Below the pieces are notes generated by a model that worked only from the letters and a program-made list of their open reading frames with translations, made no database searches and was not told where the DNA came from. Shown piece after piece: positions 38,303 through 50,119 of a stretch of 64,000 nucleotides of DNA. Source of the DNA: Herbaspirillum sp. 3R11 (lineage in GTDB: Bacteria > Pseudomonadota > Gammaproteobacteria > Burkholderiales > Burkholderiaceae_D); assembly GCF_004563925.1 (NCBI RefSeq), contig NZ_SPNJ01000004.1:1-64000 (forward strand). Direction: 5' to 3'. Within the stretch, counting starts at the first letter, position 1; each line of letters starts with the position of its first letter. Both the position numbers and the translations under genes were made by a program.

Positions 38303-40093
38303 CTACCGTCCCAACCACGCCTTGCGCTTGCGTACCAAAGCAAGCGGCTTGTCTTGCGCCGTCAGCGTTACTTGCGGCGCGCCGTCATTCTTCAGCTTGA
38401 CCTTGAAACACATCAGCTCGTCGCGACGGAACACGTGCAATTCAACCACGTCGTTCTCGTTGTAACGCGCCAGCAAGCCGTCCATGCCTGCCGGTGGAAT
38501 ACGTACGCCGTCAAGCGCCACCAGGCGATCGCCCGCCGACAATCCGGCGCGCTGCCCTGCTCCGCCTTCATATACACTGGCAAGCTTGGCGTCGCCGCCA
38601 TCGCGCGTCACACGAACATTCATGCCCGGTTTGACGTCCTTGCGCACGTCCGCATAGGCAACGCCGAACGGCGCCATCAACGACTCCAGCGGCACATCTT
38701 CGGTGCCACGGATATAGCGGTCGAAGAAGCGCTTCAGCTTTACGCCGCTGACTTCTTCGAACAAGGCCTCCGCCTCCTCCTCACCGACACCCTTGCCGCC
38801 CTTGCGACTATAGAAATCACGGCCGTACTGCTGCCACAGCGCCAGCATCACGTCGTCCAGCGATTTGCGGCCATTGGTTTCGGTGCGGATCGTCAGGTCG
38901 AGACCCAGCGCCACCAGTGAACCCTTGGTGTAATAGCTGACGATGGCGTTCGGCGCGTTTTCATCCTGGCGGTAGTATTTGACCCAAGCGTCGAAGCTCG
39001 ATTCGGCCACGCTCTGCTTGCGGCGGCCGCTGCCGCGCAAGACGCCATTGACGGTCTTCGACAGCATTTTCAAATAATCCGGTGTATCGATCAGGCCGGT
39101 GCGCACCAGGAACAGATCGTCGTAGTAACTGGTGAAACCCTCGAACAGCCACAGCAGCGAGGTGTAGCCCTCTTCCCGCAAATCATACGGCGCGAACATC
39201 GCCGGCTTGATGCGCTTGACGTTCCAGGTGTGGAAATATTCGTGGCTGCACAGGCCGAGATAGGTGCGATAGCCATCGGTCGATTCCGCCTTGCCCTTGA
39301 CCGGCAGATCGCTGCGCGCGCAGATCAGCGCGGTCGAAGCACGATGCTCCAGACCGCCGTAGCCATCGCCGACGACCATGGTCATGAAGACATAACGCGA
39401 CATCGGCGCGCGCTTGCTTTTCGGTTCGAAGAAGGCGATCTGTGCTTCGCAGATTTTCTTGAGATCGGCGGACAAGCGCGCCAGATCCAGGTTCGGCACA
39501 TTGCCGGTGATGACGATATCGTGCGGCACGCCATGCGCCGTGAACGTGGCCAGCGCAAAGTCGCCAAGCTCGACCGGATGATCGATCAGCTCGTCGTAAT
39601 CGCCGGCGACATAGGTGCCGAAGCCATAACGCTTGGCCTTGAGTTCCGGCAGGGACGTCGCCACGCGCCAGCGCTTGTAGGCGTCGCCGTCCGGACGACG
39701 AATGTCGACGACGTGCTCCGCTTGCTCCTGCCCCTCGACGCGCAAGAACACGCTGGTGCCGTTGAAGAAGGCGTGGGTCTGGTCCAGATGCGCGGTGCGC
39801 ACCGACAAGTCCCAGGCGTAGACCTGATAGCTCAGCGTCAGCGGGCCTGTACACGGCGCAGCGCGCCAGGTGTGTTTGTCGAGTTTGCGCAGCGCGACTT
39901 TCTTGCCGCCGGCCTCACCGCGTAGCTGGACAATGTTGCGCGCGAATTCGCGAATCATGTAGCTGCCGGGAATCCACGCCGGCAAGGAAAATACCTGGCC
40001 GTCGGCAGCCGGCGCATCGACCGTCAGGGTGACGTCGAATACGTGGGCGGCGCAGTCGTTGGAGGTGATGCTGTAGCGAATCGGGGTGGTCAT
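38303..40093 (-). CDS. M61-family peptidase with PDZ domain
   Basis: A 596-aa glycyl-aminopeptidase-like protein. Peptidase M61 N-terminal domain: SLPAWIPGSYMIREFARNI. Zinc site: SHEYFHTWNVKRI with the third ligand in LFEGFTSYY. The C-terminal PDZ domain (about residues 480-570) contains AGLSAGDRLVALDGV. No signal peptide is obvious, so it is likely cytoplasmic. Monocistronic; it shares a terminator with rplY. Confidence 0.93.
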   Translation of the reverse strand: MTTPIRYSITSNDCAAHVFDVTLTVDAPAADGQVFSLPAWIPGSYMIREFARNIVQLRGEAGGKKVALRKLDKHTWRAAPCTGPLTLSYQVYAWDLSVRTAHLDQTHAFFNGTSVFLRVEGQEQAEHVVDIRRPDGDAYKRWRVATSLPELKAKRYGFGTYVAGDYDELIDHPVELGDFALATFTAHGVPHDIVITGNVPNLDLARLSADLKKICEAQIAFFEPKSKRAPMSRYVFMTMVVGDGYGGLEHRASTALICARSDLPVKGKAESTDGYRTYLGLCSHEYFHTWNVKRIKPAMFAPYDLREEGYTSLLWLFEGFTSYYDDLFLVRTGLIDTPDYLKMLSKTVNGVLRGSGRRKQSVAESSFDAWVKYYRQDENAPNAIVSYYTKGSLVALGLDLTIRTETNGRKSLDDVMLALWQQYGRDFYSRKGGKGVGEEEAEALFEEVSGVKLKRFFDRYIRGTEDVPLESLMAPFGVAYADVRKDVKPGMNVRVTRDGGDAKLASVYEGGAGQRAGLSAGDRLVALDGVRIPPAGMDGLLARYNENDVVELHVFRRDELMCFKVKLKNDGAPQVTLTAQDKPLALVRKRKAWLGR

Positions 40094-40240
40094 GTTGTTC
40101 TTCGGTTATCGTCGGCAGGAGCGAGGACAGGCCGTGTCTGAAAAGTGAAATTCAATTGTACTTGAGCAAGGCTGATCCGGGCTGACGCAGGGCTGATTTT
40201 GGAGGATCACCGCCCGCCTTTTCCAGCACCGGAAAGCAAG

Positions 40241-40270
40241 AAGCCGGAAAGACTTTCGTCAATCCGGCTT
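40241..40270. terminator. Terminator downstream of gltD
   Basis: AAGCCGGA and TCCGGCTT form a perfect 8-bp stem. The better T run (six T) is on the plus strand; on the gltD strand the tail is only CTTCTTGCTTT, so it may act mainly on antisense transcripts or as a weak gltBD terminator. Confidence 0.6.
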
Positions 40271-40301
40271 TTTTACTGCGTTCGCTTTTTACAGTGTCGT
40301 A

Positions 40302-41765
<1,464 letters not shown>

Positions 41766-41878
41766 TTTCCACTCACATTCTTCGCTAAGGATAGGCGGCG
41801 GGCGATTCTGTCGTTGTCGTTATCAGAATCGCCGGCCTTGCGTTATTTCAGATCTGGCCGAGGACCGAGGGTTGCGGC

Positions 41879-44800
41879 TTACGCCGGAACCTTGTCCTTC
41901 GGGGCCGCTTTGGCTGCATGGAGTTCGCCCAGCGCACGTTTGTACTCGGTCGGGAAGACCTTGACGAACTTGCCGCGCGACGCCGCCCAGTTGTCCAGCA
42001 GGTAGCGCGCGCGCGTGCTGCCGGTGTACTTGAAGTGACGCTCGATCAGGCCGCGCAGGATGACTTCATCGGTCTGAGCGTTGCCGCCGCGTTGCAGGCT
42101 GTGCCAGATGGCGCGATCGGTCGAGGCTTCCTGTTCGGTGTCCGACAGGACCTTGTCCAGCGCGACCATGGCCAGGTTGCATTTGCCCGTGAAGTCGCCG
42201 GCTTCGTCATAGACGTAAGCGATGCCGCCGGACATGCCTGCGGCAAAGTTACGGCCGGTTGCGCCCAGCACGACGACGGTGCCGCCGGTCATGTATTCGC
42301 AACCATGGTCACCGGTGCCTTCAACCACGGCGATGGCGCCGGAGTTGCGCACCGCGAAACGCTCGCCGACCACGCCGTTGATGAATGCCTCGCCGGAGGT
42401 CGCGCCGTACAGCACGGTGTTGCCGGAGATGATGTTGTCGACCGCACGGCCGCGGAACTCGGTGTTCGGACGCACGATGATGCGGCCGCCCGACAAGCCC
42501 TTGCCGACGTAGTCGTTGCCTTCGCCGACCAGATCCAGCGTTATGCCATGCGCCAGGAACGCGCCGGCCGATTGACCTGCGGTGCCTTGCAGCTGGATGT
42601 GGATGGTGTCGTCCGGCAGACCTTCGTTGCCGTAACGCTTGGCCACTTCACCCGACAACATGGCGCCGACGGTGCGGTTCAGGTTGCGGATCGGCGAGAT
42701 GAAGGAAACCTTCTCGCCCTTTTCCAGCGCGATCTTGGCTTGTGCGATCAGCTTGTGATCCAGCGCCTTGTCCAGACCGTGATCCTGGCTTTCGGTATGG
42801 AAGTACGGTGTTGCGCTGACCGGTTGATAGAAGATCTTGCTGAAGTCCAGACCTTGCGCCTTCCAGTGCTGGATGGCCTTGGTGCGGTCCAGCAGGTCGG
42901 AACGGCCGATCAGTTCGTTGAAAGTACGGATGCCCAGTTGCGCCATGATCTGACGCGCTTCTTCCGCGATGAAGAAGAAGAAGTTGACCACGTGTTCAGG
43001 CTTGCCGGAGAACTTGGCGCGCAGGACAGGATCCTGAGTCGCCACGCCGACCGGGCAAGTGTTCAGATGGCACTTGCGCATCATGATGCAGCCTTCGACC
43101 ACCAGCGGTGCGGTGGCGAAACCGAATTCGTCAGCGCCCAGCAGCGCGCCGATGACGACGTCGCGACCGGTCTTCATCTGACCGTCGGCCTGCACGCGGA
43201 TGCGGTTGCGCAGACCGTTCAGCACCAGAGTCTGCTGGGTTTCGGCCAGGCCGAGTTCCCATGGGGAACCGGCATGCTTGATCGAGGACAGCGGCGATGC
43301 ACCGGTGCCGCCGTCATGGCCGGCGATCACGACGTGATCCGACTTGGCCTTGGCAACACCTGCGGCAACCGTGCCGACGCCGACTTCGGACACCAGCTTG
43401 ACCGAGATCGAGGCGCGCGGATTGACGTTCTTCAGATCGTGGATCAACTGCGCCAGATCTTCGATCGAATAGATGTCATGGTGCGGCGGCGGCGAGATCA
43501 AGCCGACGCCCGGCACCGACACGCGCAATGTCGCGATGTAATCGGTAACCTTGTGGCCCGGCAGCTGACCGCCTTCGCCCGGCTTCGCGCCCTGCGCCAT
43601 CTTGATCTGGATCTGGTCGGCGGAGATCAGGTATTCAGCCGAAACGCCGAAACGACCGGATGCCACCTGCTTGATGCGCGAACGCAGCGAGTCGCCGGCT
43701 TGCAGCGGGATGTCGACTTCGATGACGTCCTTGCCGATTTCCGATGCCAGGGTTGCGCCCTGCTTGATCGGGATGCCCTTCAGTTCGTTGCGATAGCGAT
43801 TGACGTCTTCGCCGCCTTCGCCGGTGTTGGACTTGCCGCCGATGCGGTTCATCGCAATGGCCAGCGTGGCGTGCGCTTCGGTCGAGATCGAACCCAGCGA
43901 CATCGCGCCGGTGGCGAAACGCTTGACGATTTCCTTGGCCGGTTCGACTTCATCGATCGAGATCGCCTTCGACGGATCGATCTTGAATTCGAACAGGCCG
44001 CGCAAGGTCATGTGGCGCTTGGATTGATCGTTGATGATCTGCGCGTATTCCTTGTACGAATTGAAGTTGTTCGCGCGGGTCGAGTGTTGCAGCTTGGCGA
44101 TCGCATCCGGCGTCCACATGTGTTCTTCACCACGGATACGGAAGGCGTATTCGCCGCCGGCGTCCAGCGCGTTGGCCAGCACCGGATCGCTGCTGAAGGC
44201 AGCACGGTGAAGGCGCAGCGCTTCTTCGGCGACTTCGAACACGCCGATGCCTTCGACGTTCGATGCTGTGCCCTTGAAGTACTTGTCGACCAGCGCCTTG
44301 TTCAGGCCGATGGCTTCGAAAATCTGCGCGCCGCAGTAGGACATGTAGGTCGAGATACCCATCTTCGACATGACCTTCAGCAAGCCCTTGCCGATCGCCT
44401 TCTGGAAGTTGTAGATCGCCTTGTCGCCCGACAGCTCGCCCGGCAAACCCTTGGCCATTTCGGTCAGGGTGTCCATCGCCAGGTACGGGTGGATCGCTTC
44501 CGCGCCATAGCCTGCCAGCAGTGCGAAGTGATGCGTTTCACGTGCGGAACCGGTGTCGACCACCAGACCGGTCGAGGTACGCATGCCTTTGCTGACCAGA
44601 TGCAAGTGAATCGCGGAAGTCGCCAGCAGCGCAGGAATCGCGACTTGCTCGGAGTCTACCTTGCGGTCCGAAATGATCAGGATGTTGTGGCCCGACTTGA
44701 CGGCGTCCACCGCCTTGGCGCACAGCGATGCCAGGCGTGCTTCGATGCCTTCCTTGCCCCATGCGACCGGATAGCAGATGTTCAGTTCGTGCGACTTGAA

Positions 44801-46555
44801 CTTGCCACCAGTGTGCGCGCTGATGTTGCGCAGCTTGGCGATGTCGGCATAGTCCAGAATCGGCTGCGACACTTCCAGGCGCATCGGCGGGTTGATGTTG
44901 TTGGTGTCGAGCAGGTTCGGACGCGGGCCGATGAAGGACACCAGCGACATGACCATGGCTTCGCGGATCGGGTCGATCGGCGGATTGGTCACTTGCGCGA
45001 ACAATTGCTTGAAGTAGTTATAAAGCGTCTTGTTCTTGTTGGACATGACGGCCAGCGGCGAGTCGTTGCCCATCGAACCGATAGCCTCTTCACCGGCCGA
45101 GGCCATCGGCGCCATCAGGAACTTGACGTCTTCCTGGGTGTAGCCGAACACTTGCTGACGATCCAGCAGCGGGATGGTGGAACCGGATTCGAACGGCTCG
45201 GCCTTCAGTTCGTCGAGCTTGACGCGCACCGACGAAATCCATTGCTTGTACGGCTTGGCGTTGGCGTAAGTGTCCTTCAGTTCCTTGTCGTCGATGATGC
45301 GACCGGCGTCCAGGTCGATCAGGAACATCTTGCCCGGTTGCAGGCGCCATTTCTGGATGATCTTCGATTCAGGAATCGGCAGCACGCCGGATTCGGACGC
45401 CATCACGACCAGGTCGTCATCGGTGACGATGTAACGTGCAGGACGCAAACCGTTGCGGTCGAGCGTGCCGCCGATGTGGCGGCCGTCGGTAAACGCCAGG
45501 GCGGCCGGGCCGTCCCATGGTTCCATCATGGCGGCGTGGTATTCGTAGAAGGCGCGACGGTTGTCGTCCATCAGGGTGTGGTTTTCCCAGGCTTCCGGCA
45601 CCATCATCATCATGGCTTGCGCCAGCGGATAACCCGCCATCAGCAACAGTTCGAGCGCGTTGTCGAAACAGGCGGTGTCGGACTGGCCTTCATAAATCAG
45701 CGGGAACAGCTTCTTCAGGTCGTCGCCCAGCACGGCCGACTGCATCACGCCTTCGCGCGCGCGCATCCAGTTGAAGTTGCCCTTGACGGTGTTGATTTCG
45801 CCGTTGTGGGCGATCAGGCGATACGGGTGAGCCAGCGGCCATTCAGGGAAAGTGTTGGTCGAGAAGCGTTGGTGCACCAGCGCCAGCGCGGAAACGCAGC
45901 GCGGATCTTGCAGGTCCTTGTAGTACACGCCGACCTGGTCGGCCAGCAACAGGCCCTTGTAGACCACGGTGCGCGCCGACATCGACGGCACGAAGAATTC
46001 CTTGCCGTGGATCAGGTTCAGCGCCTGGATAGCGTGGCCGGACGACTTGCGGATCACGTACAGTTTGCGTTCCAGCGCGTCGGTGACCATGATGTCCGGA
46101 CCGCGGCCGATGAAGATCTGGCGGATGACCGGTTCTTTTTCACGCACGGTCGGCGACATCGGCATGTCCATGTCGACCGGCACGTCGCGCCAGCCCAGCA
46201 CGACCTGGCCTTCAGCCAGCACCGAACGCTCGATTTCCTGTTCACAGGCGATGCGGGAAGCGTTTTCCTTTGGCAGGAAGACCATACCGACGCCGTATTC
46301 GCCAGGCGGCGGCAGTTCGACGCCCTGCTTGGACATTTCTTCGCGATAGTACTGATCCGGGATCTGGATCAGGATGCCGGCGCCGTCGCCCATGAGCGGA
46401 TCTGCACCGACCGCACCCCGGTGGTCCAGATTCTTCAGGATGAGCAAGCCTTGCTCAACGATGGAATGGTTTTTCTTGCCCTTGATATGGGCGATAAAAC
46501 CGACACCACAGGCGTCGTGTTCATTAGCTGGGTCGTATAGGCCTTGCGCGTGCAT
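41879..46555 (-). CDS. gltB: Glutamate synthase large subunit
   Basis: A 1558-aa enzyme. The Ntn glutaminase nucleophile is Cys16 in [10 protein letters not shown], exposed after removal of a 15-residue propeptide. The central and FMN domains include [20 protein letters not shown] and [17 protein letters not shown]. The 3Fe-4S cluster is [15 protein letters not shown], and the C-terminal GXGXG domain has [25 protein letters not shown] precedes the ATG at 46555. A -35/-10 pair TTGAAG-17-TATCCT can be drawn upstream. With gltD it forms the main ammonium-assimilation operon. Confidence 0.97.
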   Translation of the reverse strand: MHAQGLYDPANEHDACGVGFIAHIKGKKNHSIVEQGLLILKNLDHRGAVGADPLMGDGAGILIQIPDQYYREEMSKQGVELPPPGEYGVGMVFLPKENASRIACEQEIERSVLAEGQVVLGWRDVPVDMDMPMSPTVREKEPVIRQIFIGRGPDIMVTDALERKLYVIRKSSGHAIQALNLIHGKEFFVPSMSARTVVYKGLLLADQVGVYYKDLQDPRCVSALALVHQRFSTNTFPEWPLAHPYRLIAHNGEINTVKGNFNWMRAREGVMQSAVLGDDLKKLFPLIYEGQSDTACFDNALELLLMAGYPLAQAMMMMVPEAWENHTLMDDNRRAFYEYHAAMMEPWDGPAALAFTDGRHIGGTLDRNGLRPARYIVTDDDLVVMASESGVLPIPESKIIQKWRLQPGKMFLIDLDAGRIIDDKELKDTYANAKPYKQWISSVRVKLDELKAEPFESGSTIPLLDRQQVFGYTQEDVKFLMAPMASAGEEAIGSMGNDSPLAVMSNKNKTLYNYFKQLFAQVTNPPIDPIREAMVMSLVSFIGPRPNLLDTNNINPPMRLEVSQPILDYADIAKLRNISAHTGGKFKSHELNICYPVAWGKEGIEARLASLCAKAVDAVKSGHNILIISDRKVDSEQVAIPALLATSAIHLHLVSKGMRTSTGLVVDTGSARETHHFALLAGYGAEAIHPYLAMDTLTEMAKGLPGELSGDKAIYNFQKAIGKGLLKVMSKMGISTYMSYCGAQIFEAIGLNKALVDKYFKGTASNVEGIGVFEVAEEALRLHRAAFSSDPVLANALDAGGEYAFRIRGEEHMWTPDAIAKLQHSTRANNFNSYKEYAQIINDQSKRHMTLRGLFEFKIDPSKAISIDEVEPAKEIVKRFATGAMSLGSISTEAHATLAIAMNRIGGKSNTGEGGEDVNRYRNELKGIPIKQGATLASEIGKDVIEVDIPLQAGDSLRSRIKQVASGRFGVSAEYLISADQIQIKMAQGAKPGEGGQLPGHKVTDYIATLRVSVPGVGLISPPPHHDIYSIEDLAQLIHDLKNVNPRASISVKLVSEVGVGTVAAGVAKAKSDHVVIAGHDGGTGASPLSSIKHAGSPWELGLAETQQTLVLNGLRNRIRVQADGQMKTGRDVVIGALLGADEFGFATAPLVVEGCIMMRKCHLNTCPVGVATQDPVLRAKFSGKPEHVVNFFFFIAEEARQIMAQLGIRTFNELIGRSDLLDRTKAIQHWKAQGLDFSKIFYQPVSATPYFHTESQDHGLDKALDHKLIAQAKIALEKGEKVSFISPIRNLNRTVGAMLSGEVAKRYGNEGLPDDTIHIQLQGTAGQSAGAFLAHGITLDLVGEGNDYVGKGLSGGRIIVRPNTEFRGRAVDNIISGNTVLYGATSGEAFINGVVGERFAVRNSGAIAVVEGTGDHGCEYMTGGTVVVLGATGRNFAAGMSGGIAYVYDEAGDFTGKCNLAMVALDKVLSDTEQEASTDRAIWHSLQRGGNAQTDEVILRGLIERHFKYTGSTRARYLLDNWAASRGKFVKVFPTEYKRALGELHAAKAAPKDKVPA

Positions 46556-46629
46556 AACGGTGCTCCACCACTTTGAGAGTAAGGGTTTAAGGATAGTGCA
46601 CTGCACCCAAATCTTCAATAAGAACAAAA

Positions 46630-46690
46630 GGGGTCAGAGTAAAATTAAAAACCTTAGAATTTTTAATAATTTTTAATTGGGGACAGAGTA
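46630..46690. repeat. REP-like left flank of the RAYT gene
   Basis: Two direct copies of GGGG(T/A)CAGAGTAA (46630 and 46679) frame an inverted repeat AATTAAAAA/TTTTTAATT (46643-46651, 46670-46678). A related inverted copy is present on the other side of the transposase gene. AT-rich and unlike its surroundings, it is probably the element edge recognised by the RAYT. Confidence 0.65.
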
Positions 46691-46737
46691 ATCACATTTA
46701 TTGGATCAACTCTCTAACTCTTTGTATTCATTGAGAG

Positions 46738-47475
46738 TTATTCAGGAATAATGTCCGCTTCCTCTTTGTCCGAAGAGGCAGCCCCATCAATTTTCTTCAC
46801 CGGCCGGCCGCGCTTTGCCGGACTGACCCGGCGGCTGACCTGCTTTTCCAGCCCGCTTTTGTACTCTTCCGCACCCAGCGCCCAACCCTTCAGCGTGGCC
46901 TGACTGATAGCATCGACCTCGGCCTGCCCCAGCGATTGCTCCGCTTCCAGCTTGTAGGCGATTTCGCGGTCAAACGGCGTGTTGCCCAGCGCCCAATACA
47001 CGCTGTGGTCGGTAATCAACGGGTCCGGCTTTGCGCCAATGTGATGCATGTAACTCGACCAGGGGTAGTCCAGTGCACTCCCGACCAGGCCGTTGCGCAC
47101 CGGATTGAGCTCGATGTAGCGACTGCACAGCAGCAGGTAGCGCTCCGCATCCAGCACCGTCGCCTTGTAGCGTCCCTGCCACAGGGTGCCGCTGCGCTGG
47201 TATTTCTGGTTGATGTAGGGCACGTAATACCGGCCTACCCATTGCATCATTCGTGCCAGCCCGTCAGCATCCGCCGGCGTGGCGAGCAAATGCACGTGGT
47301 CCGGCATCAGGACGTAAGCGTGAATGGCGACCTTGAAGCGCTTCGCGCCTTCCTTGAGCCAGTCGAGGAAGGCCGCATGGTCAGCGGCGTCGCGGAACAC
47401 AACCTGGCCGTCGTGGCCGCGCTGGATGATGTGATGCGGCTGATGCGGAACAACCAGGCGGGGCAGGCGAGCCAT
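46738..47475 (-). CDS. REP-associated tyrosine transposase (RAYT, Y1/HUH)
   Basis: A 245-aa Y1_Tnp protein starting MARLPRLVVPHQPHHIIQRG. The HUH metal motif is in PDHVHLL, the catalytic Tyr region follows in MMQWVGRYYVPYINQKY, and WQGRYKATVLD is typical of RAYTs. The C-terminus carries a basic RGRPVKK segment. These single-strand enzymes mobilise REP/BIME palindromes and usually stay as single chromosomal copies. The ORF is intact. The start was set at the ATG giving the canonical N-terminus. Confidence 0.9.
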   Translation of the reverse strand: MARLPRLVVPHQPHHIIQRGHDGQVVFRDAADHAAFLDWLKEGAKRFKVAIHAYVLMPDHVHLLATPADADGLARMMQWVGRYYVPYINQKYQRSGTLWQGRYKATVLDAERYLLLCSRYIELNPVRNGLVGSALDYPWSSYMHHIGAKPDPLITDHSVYWALGNTPFDREIAYKLEAEQSLGQAEVDAISQATLKGWALGAEEYKSGLEKQVSRRVSPAKRGRPVKKIDGAASSDKEEADIIPE

Positions 47476-47528
47476 AAGAGGAAGGATGGAAGGATCAAAA
47501 GAAAAGGGCCGGAGCGATTCACGATTGT

Positions 47529-47556
47529 AAATCACTCCGACCCTAATTTATTCAGC
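47529..47556. repeat. REP-like right flank of the RAYT gene
   Basis: AATCACTCCGACCCTAATTT is an imperfect inverse of the left-flank repeat (ACTC-GACCC core) and sits 54 nt upstream of the RAYT start. Together with the left copies it brackets the gene. Confidence 0.55.
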
Positions 47557-47576
47557 CTTCACGGATCTAACCGGTA

Positions 47577-48542
47577 TCAGGCTGACACTTTCTTTTTGGA
47601 CAACACCAGGCTGATCAGCACCGATGCCAGGAGGATTGCAGCAACCACCAGCAGCGACAGCATCACCGGAATGTGGAACCAGTACGCCAGCAGCATCTTG
47701 CCGCCCACGAACACCAGCACCAGCGCCAGACCGTACTTGAGATAGTGGAAACGGTCCGCCACGTCAGCCAGCAGGAAGTACAGCGCCCGCAAACCCATGA
47801 TCGCAAACATGTTCGACGTGAACACGATGAACGGATCGGTGGTGATCGCAAAAATCGCCGGGATGCTGTCAACCGCGAAAACCAGGTCCGTCACTTCGAT
47901 CAGGATCAGCACTAGCATCAGCGGCGTGAAATAGCGCACACCGTTGCGCATGGTGAAGAACTTCTCGCCGTCGTACTCGTTGCTGATCCGCATGTGCTTG
48001 CGCAGGAATTTCAACAGCGGATTGTCGTTGAGGTCGCTCTCCTTGTCCGCAAAGATCAGCATCTTGATGCCGGTCACGATCAGGAAGGCGCCGAACAGGT
48101 ACATGATCCAGCTGAACTGTGCGATCAGCCATGCGCCCAGCAAGATCATCACGGCGCGCATGATGATGGCGCCGACCACGCCGTATAACAACACGCGCCG
48201 CTGCATTTCCGCCGGCACCGCGAAGTAGCCGAAGATCACCAGGAACACGAAGATGTTATCCACCGACAGCGACTTCTCGATCAGGTAGCCGGACAGGAAC
48301 TCCAGGCTCTTCTGATTTGCAAATTCACGTCCGATGCTGTGATCCAGATACCACCACAGCAAACCGCTGAACAGCAGCGCCAGCATCACCCACGCCGCCG
48401 ACCAGCCCAGCGCTTCCTTGACGGTCACCTTGTGCGCATGGCGACCGCCCAGCACCAGCATGTCGAACGCCAGCATACCCAGCACGAATACGATAAAGCC
48501 GCCCCACATCAGCGGACTTGCAAAACTTTCTACACCGTTCAC
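47577..48542 (-). CDS. TerC/Alx-family membrane protein
   Basis: A 321-aa integral membrane protein with about nine spans, of the TerC/Alx family linked to tellurite resistance, alkaline response and manganese export. Conserved acidic membrane motifs include ALGWSAAWVMLALLF, EKSLSVDNIFVFLVIFGYF and EVTDLVFAVDSIPAIFAIT. The gene directly follows the zinc-ribbon gene (35 nt), so no yybP-ykoY aptamer fits upstream, unlike E. coli alx. Confidence 0.93.
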   Translation of the reverse strand: MNGVESFASPLMWGGFIVFVLGMLAFDMLVLGGRHAHKVTVKEALGWSAAWVMLALLFSGLLWWYLDHSIGREFANQKSLEFLSGYLIEKSLSVDNIFVFLVIFGYFAVPAEMQRRVLLYGVVGAIIMRAVMILLGAWLIAQFSWIMYLFGAFLIVTGIKMLIFADKESDLNDNPLLKFLRKHMRISNEYDGEKFFTMRNGVRYFTPLMLVLILIEVTDLVFAVDSIPAIFAITTDPFIVFTSNMFAIMGLRALYFLLADVADRFHYLKYGLALVLVFVGGKMLLAYWFHIPVMLSLLVVAAILLASVLISLVLSKKKVSA

Positions 48543-48577
48543 GGTATTTCCCCTTTGGTTATATGTTCGTTACTACA

Positions 48578-48898
48578 TCAGTCGAAATCGAAAATCTCGC
48601 CCAGAAAACCTTTCTTCTTGCGCGAGCGGTAATCCGAATGTTCCTTGTACTCACGGCCGTGGCCGAAGCGGTCGTCGTAACCGCGCTGTTGCGGTGCCGG
48701 CTGCTGCGACGCATATTGCGGCGGCGGCGCCGGAGCGCGCACGGCCGCTTGCGGCGCTGCGGCTTGCGCGCGTTCGATCAACTTGTCTAGCTCGCCGCGA
48801 TCGAGCCAGACGCCGCGGCATTGCGGGCAGTAATCGATCTCCACGCCCTGACGATCGCTCATGCTCAGATTGACGGTAGTGCAAACGGGACATTTCAT
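48578..48898 (-). CDS. TFIIB-type zinc-ribbon protein
   Basis: A 106-aa protein. The N-terminal zinc ribbon MKCPVC...IDYCPQCRGVWLDRGELDKL (two CxxC pairs) is of the zf-TFIIB type. A Pro/Ala/Gln-rich middle (47-70) and an Asp/Arg/Lys-rich C-terminus ending EIFDFD follow. The start has AGGCC upstream (GGAGGCC). It is upstream of terC and may form an operon with it. Molecular role unknown. Confidence 0.88.
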   Translation of the reverse strand: MKCPVCTTVNLSMSDRQGVEIDYCPQCRGVWLDRGELDKLIERAQAAAPQAAVRAPAPPPQYASQQPAPQQRGYDDRFGHGREYKEHSDYRSRKKKGFLGEIFDFD

Positions 48899-49012
48899 GT
48901 TGGCCTCCATGGCTGTGCAATAGACAGGTGCCACTTTAGCCAAATCCGATACTCTTGAAAATTCGAATATACTTTTCATTCTCTTCGTAAAAACCGATGT
49001 ATTGAAAACACC

Positions 49013-49924
49013 ATGGCCGCGCTCAATTACAAACATTTGCACTACTTCTGGACCGTCGCCAAGACCGGCGGCATCGCCCGCGCCGGTGAGCGCCTGCACC
49101 TTACCGCGCAGACCATCAGCGGGCAGATCACCCTGTTCGAGGAGACGCTCGGCTACAAGCTGTTCAACCGCGTCGGCCGCAAGCTGGAACTCAACGACGC
49201 CGGCCGCACCGTGTTTGCGTATGCCGACCAGATTTTCACCCTCGGGGAAGAACTCGAAGAAGTGATGCGCTTTCGCCCCGGCGGCAGACCGCTGCAGTTC
49301 CGTGTCGGTGTCGCCGATGCCGTACCCAAGACCATCGCCTACCTGCTACTGGAAACTGCGTTGAAGCTGGAAGATCCGGTGCGCATTGTCTGCCGCGAAG
49401 GCAAGCTCAACAACCTGCTCGGCGACCTCGCCATCCATCGGCTCGACATTGTCATCGCCGACAGCCCGATGCCGGGCAACATTGACGTGCGTGGCTATAG
49501 CCACTTGCTGGGCGAATGCAGCACCAGCTTTTTCGCCACGCCTGCGCTGGCCAAAGTGCACAAGAAGAATTTTCCGCAGAGTCTGGATGGCGCCCCCTTC
49601 CTGATGCCCGGTGAAGACGCTGCGGTGCGTCCCAGATTGCTGCGCTGGTTCGAGAAGGAAAAGATACGTCCGCAGATTGCCGGCGAATTCGATGACGGCG
49701 CTTTGCTGAACGCGTTCGGCGAAGCCGGCACCGGCATCTTTGCCGCCCCCTCGGCGGTCGCCGCGCAACTGAAGCAGCAACTCGGCGTGGTGCAGATCGG
49801 CCAGACCGAACAGATCACCGAACAGTTCTACGCGATTTCGGTGGAGCGTCGCCTGACGCATCCGGCGGTGCTGGCGATCCAGTCCGCGGCCCGAGAAAGC
49901 CTGATCATTCCAAAAGGGAAATAA
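49013..49924 (+). CDS. LysR-family regulator, NhaR-like
   Basis: A 303-aa LTTR that resembles NhaR, the activator of the Na+/H+ antiporter gene nhaA: LNYKHLHYFWTVAKTGGIARAGERL, then TAQTISGQITLFEETLG. No nhaA lies nearby, so its target is elsewhere. It is divergent from the zinc-ribbon/TerC unit, sharing a 114-nt intergenic region. Confidence 0.9.
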   Translation: MAALNYKHLHYFWTVAKTGGIARAGERLHLTAQTISGQITLFEETLGYKLFNRVGRKLELNDAGRTVFAYADQIFTLGEELEEVMRFRPGGRPLQFRVGVADAVPKTIAYLLLETALKLEDPVRIVCREGKLNNLLGDLAIHRLDIVIADSPMPGNIDVRGYSHLLGECSTSFFATPALAKVHKKNFPQSLDGAPFLMPGEDAAVRPRLLRWFEKEKIRPQIAGEFDDGALLNAFGEAGTGIFAAPSAVAAQLKQQLGVVQIGQTEQITEQFYAISVERRLTHPAVLAIQSAARESLIIPKGK

Positions 49925-49963
49925 AGGAAAATGATCGCGCCGAAAGTGACGCACAAAGAAAAA

Positions 49964-50018
49964 ACCCCACGCGCCTTGCGGCTCGCGGGGTAAATCCCAT
50001 TCTCGGGGGAGAGAATGG
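49964..50018. terminator. Double hairpin between two LysR genes
   Basis: First hairpin: ACCCCaCGCG with CGCGgGGT (49964-49991), with a run of A on its left, so it terminates the minus-strand LysR gene. Second: perfect CCATTCTC/GAGAATGG with a G-rich loop (49997-50018), which lies past the NhaR-like gene but lacks a T run. Confidence 0.7.
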
Positions 50019-50119
50019 AGGGGGAAACCAGACTATAAAAAAAGCATTGCCTGACCGCAGCGTTTTTTACAAATTGTTACGCCGATCCGACCTGGGGTTC
50101 AGCGATGCACCGCGAAGCG

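Noticed and set aside
41918-46540. 1540-codon open frame antisense to gltB on the plus strand
   Set aside because: The protein is low-complexity (His, Arg, Asp, Gln rich) with no domain, and the opposite frame is an unmistakable GltB. Long antisense frames are expected in GC-rich genes.
48543-48577. yybP-ykoY riboswitch before terC, as in E. coli alx
   Set aside because: The gap to the upstream gene is only 35 nt and has none of the aptamer motifs.
49925-50119. Possible small RNA from the double hairpin between the LysR genes
   Set aside because: The first hairpin is explained as a terminator and no promoter was found; without expression data an sRNA call is not supported.
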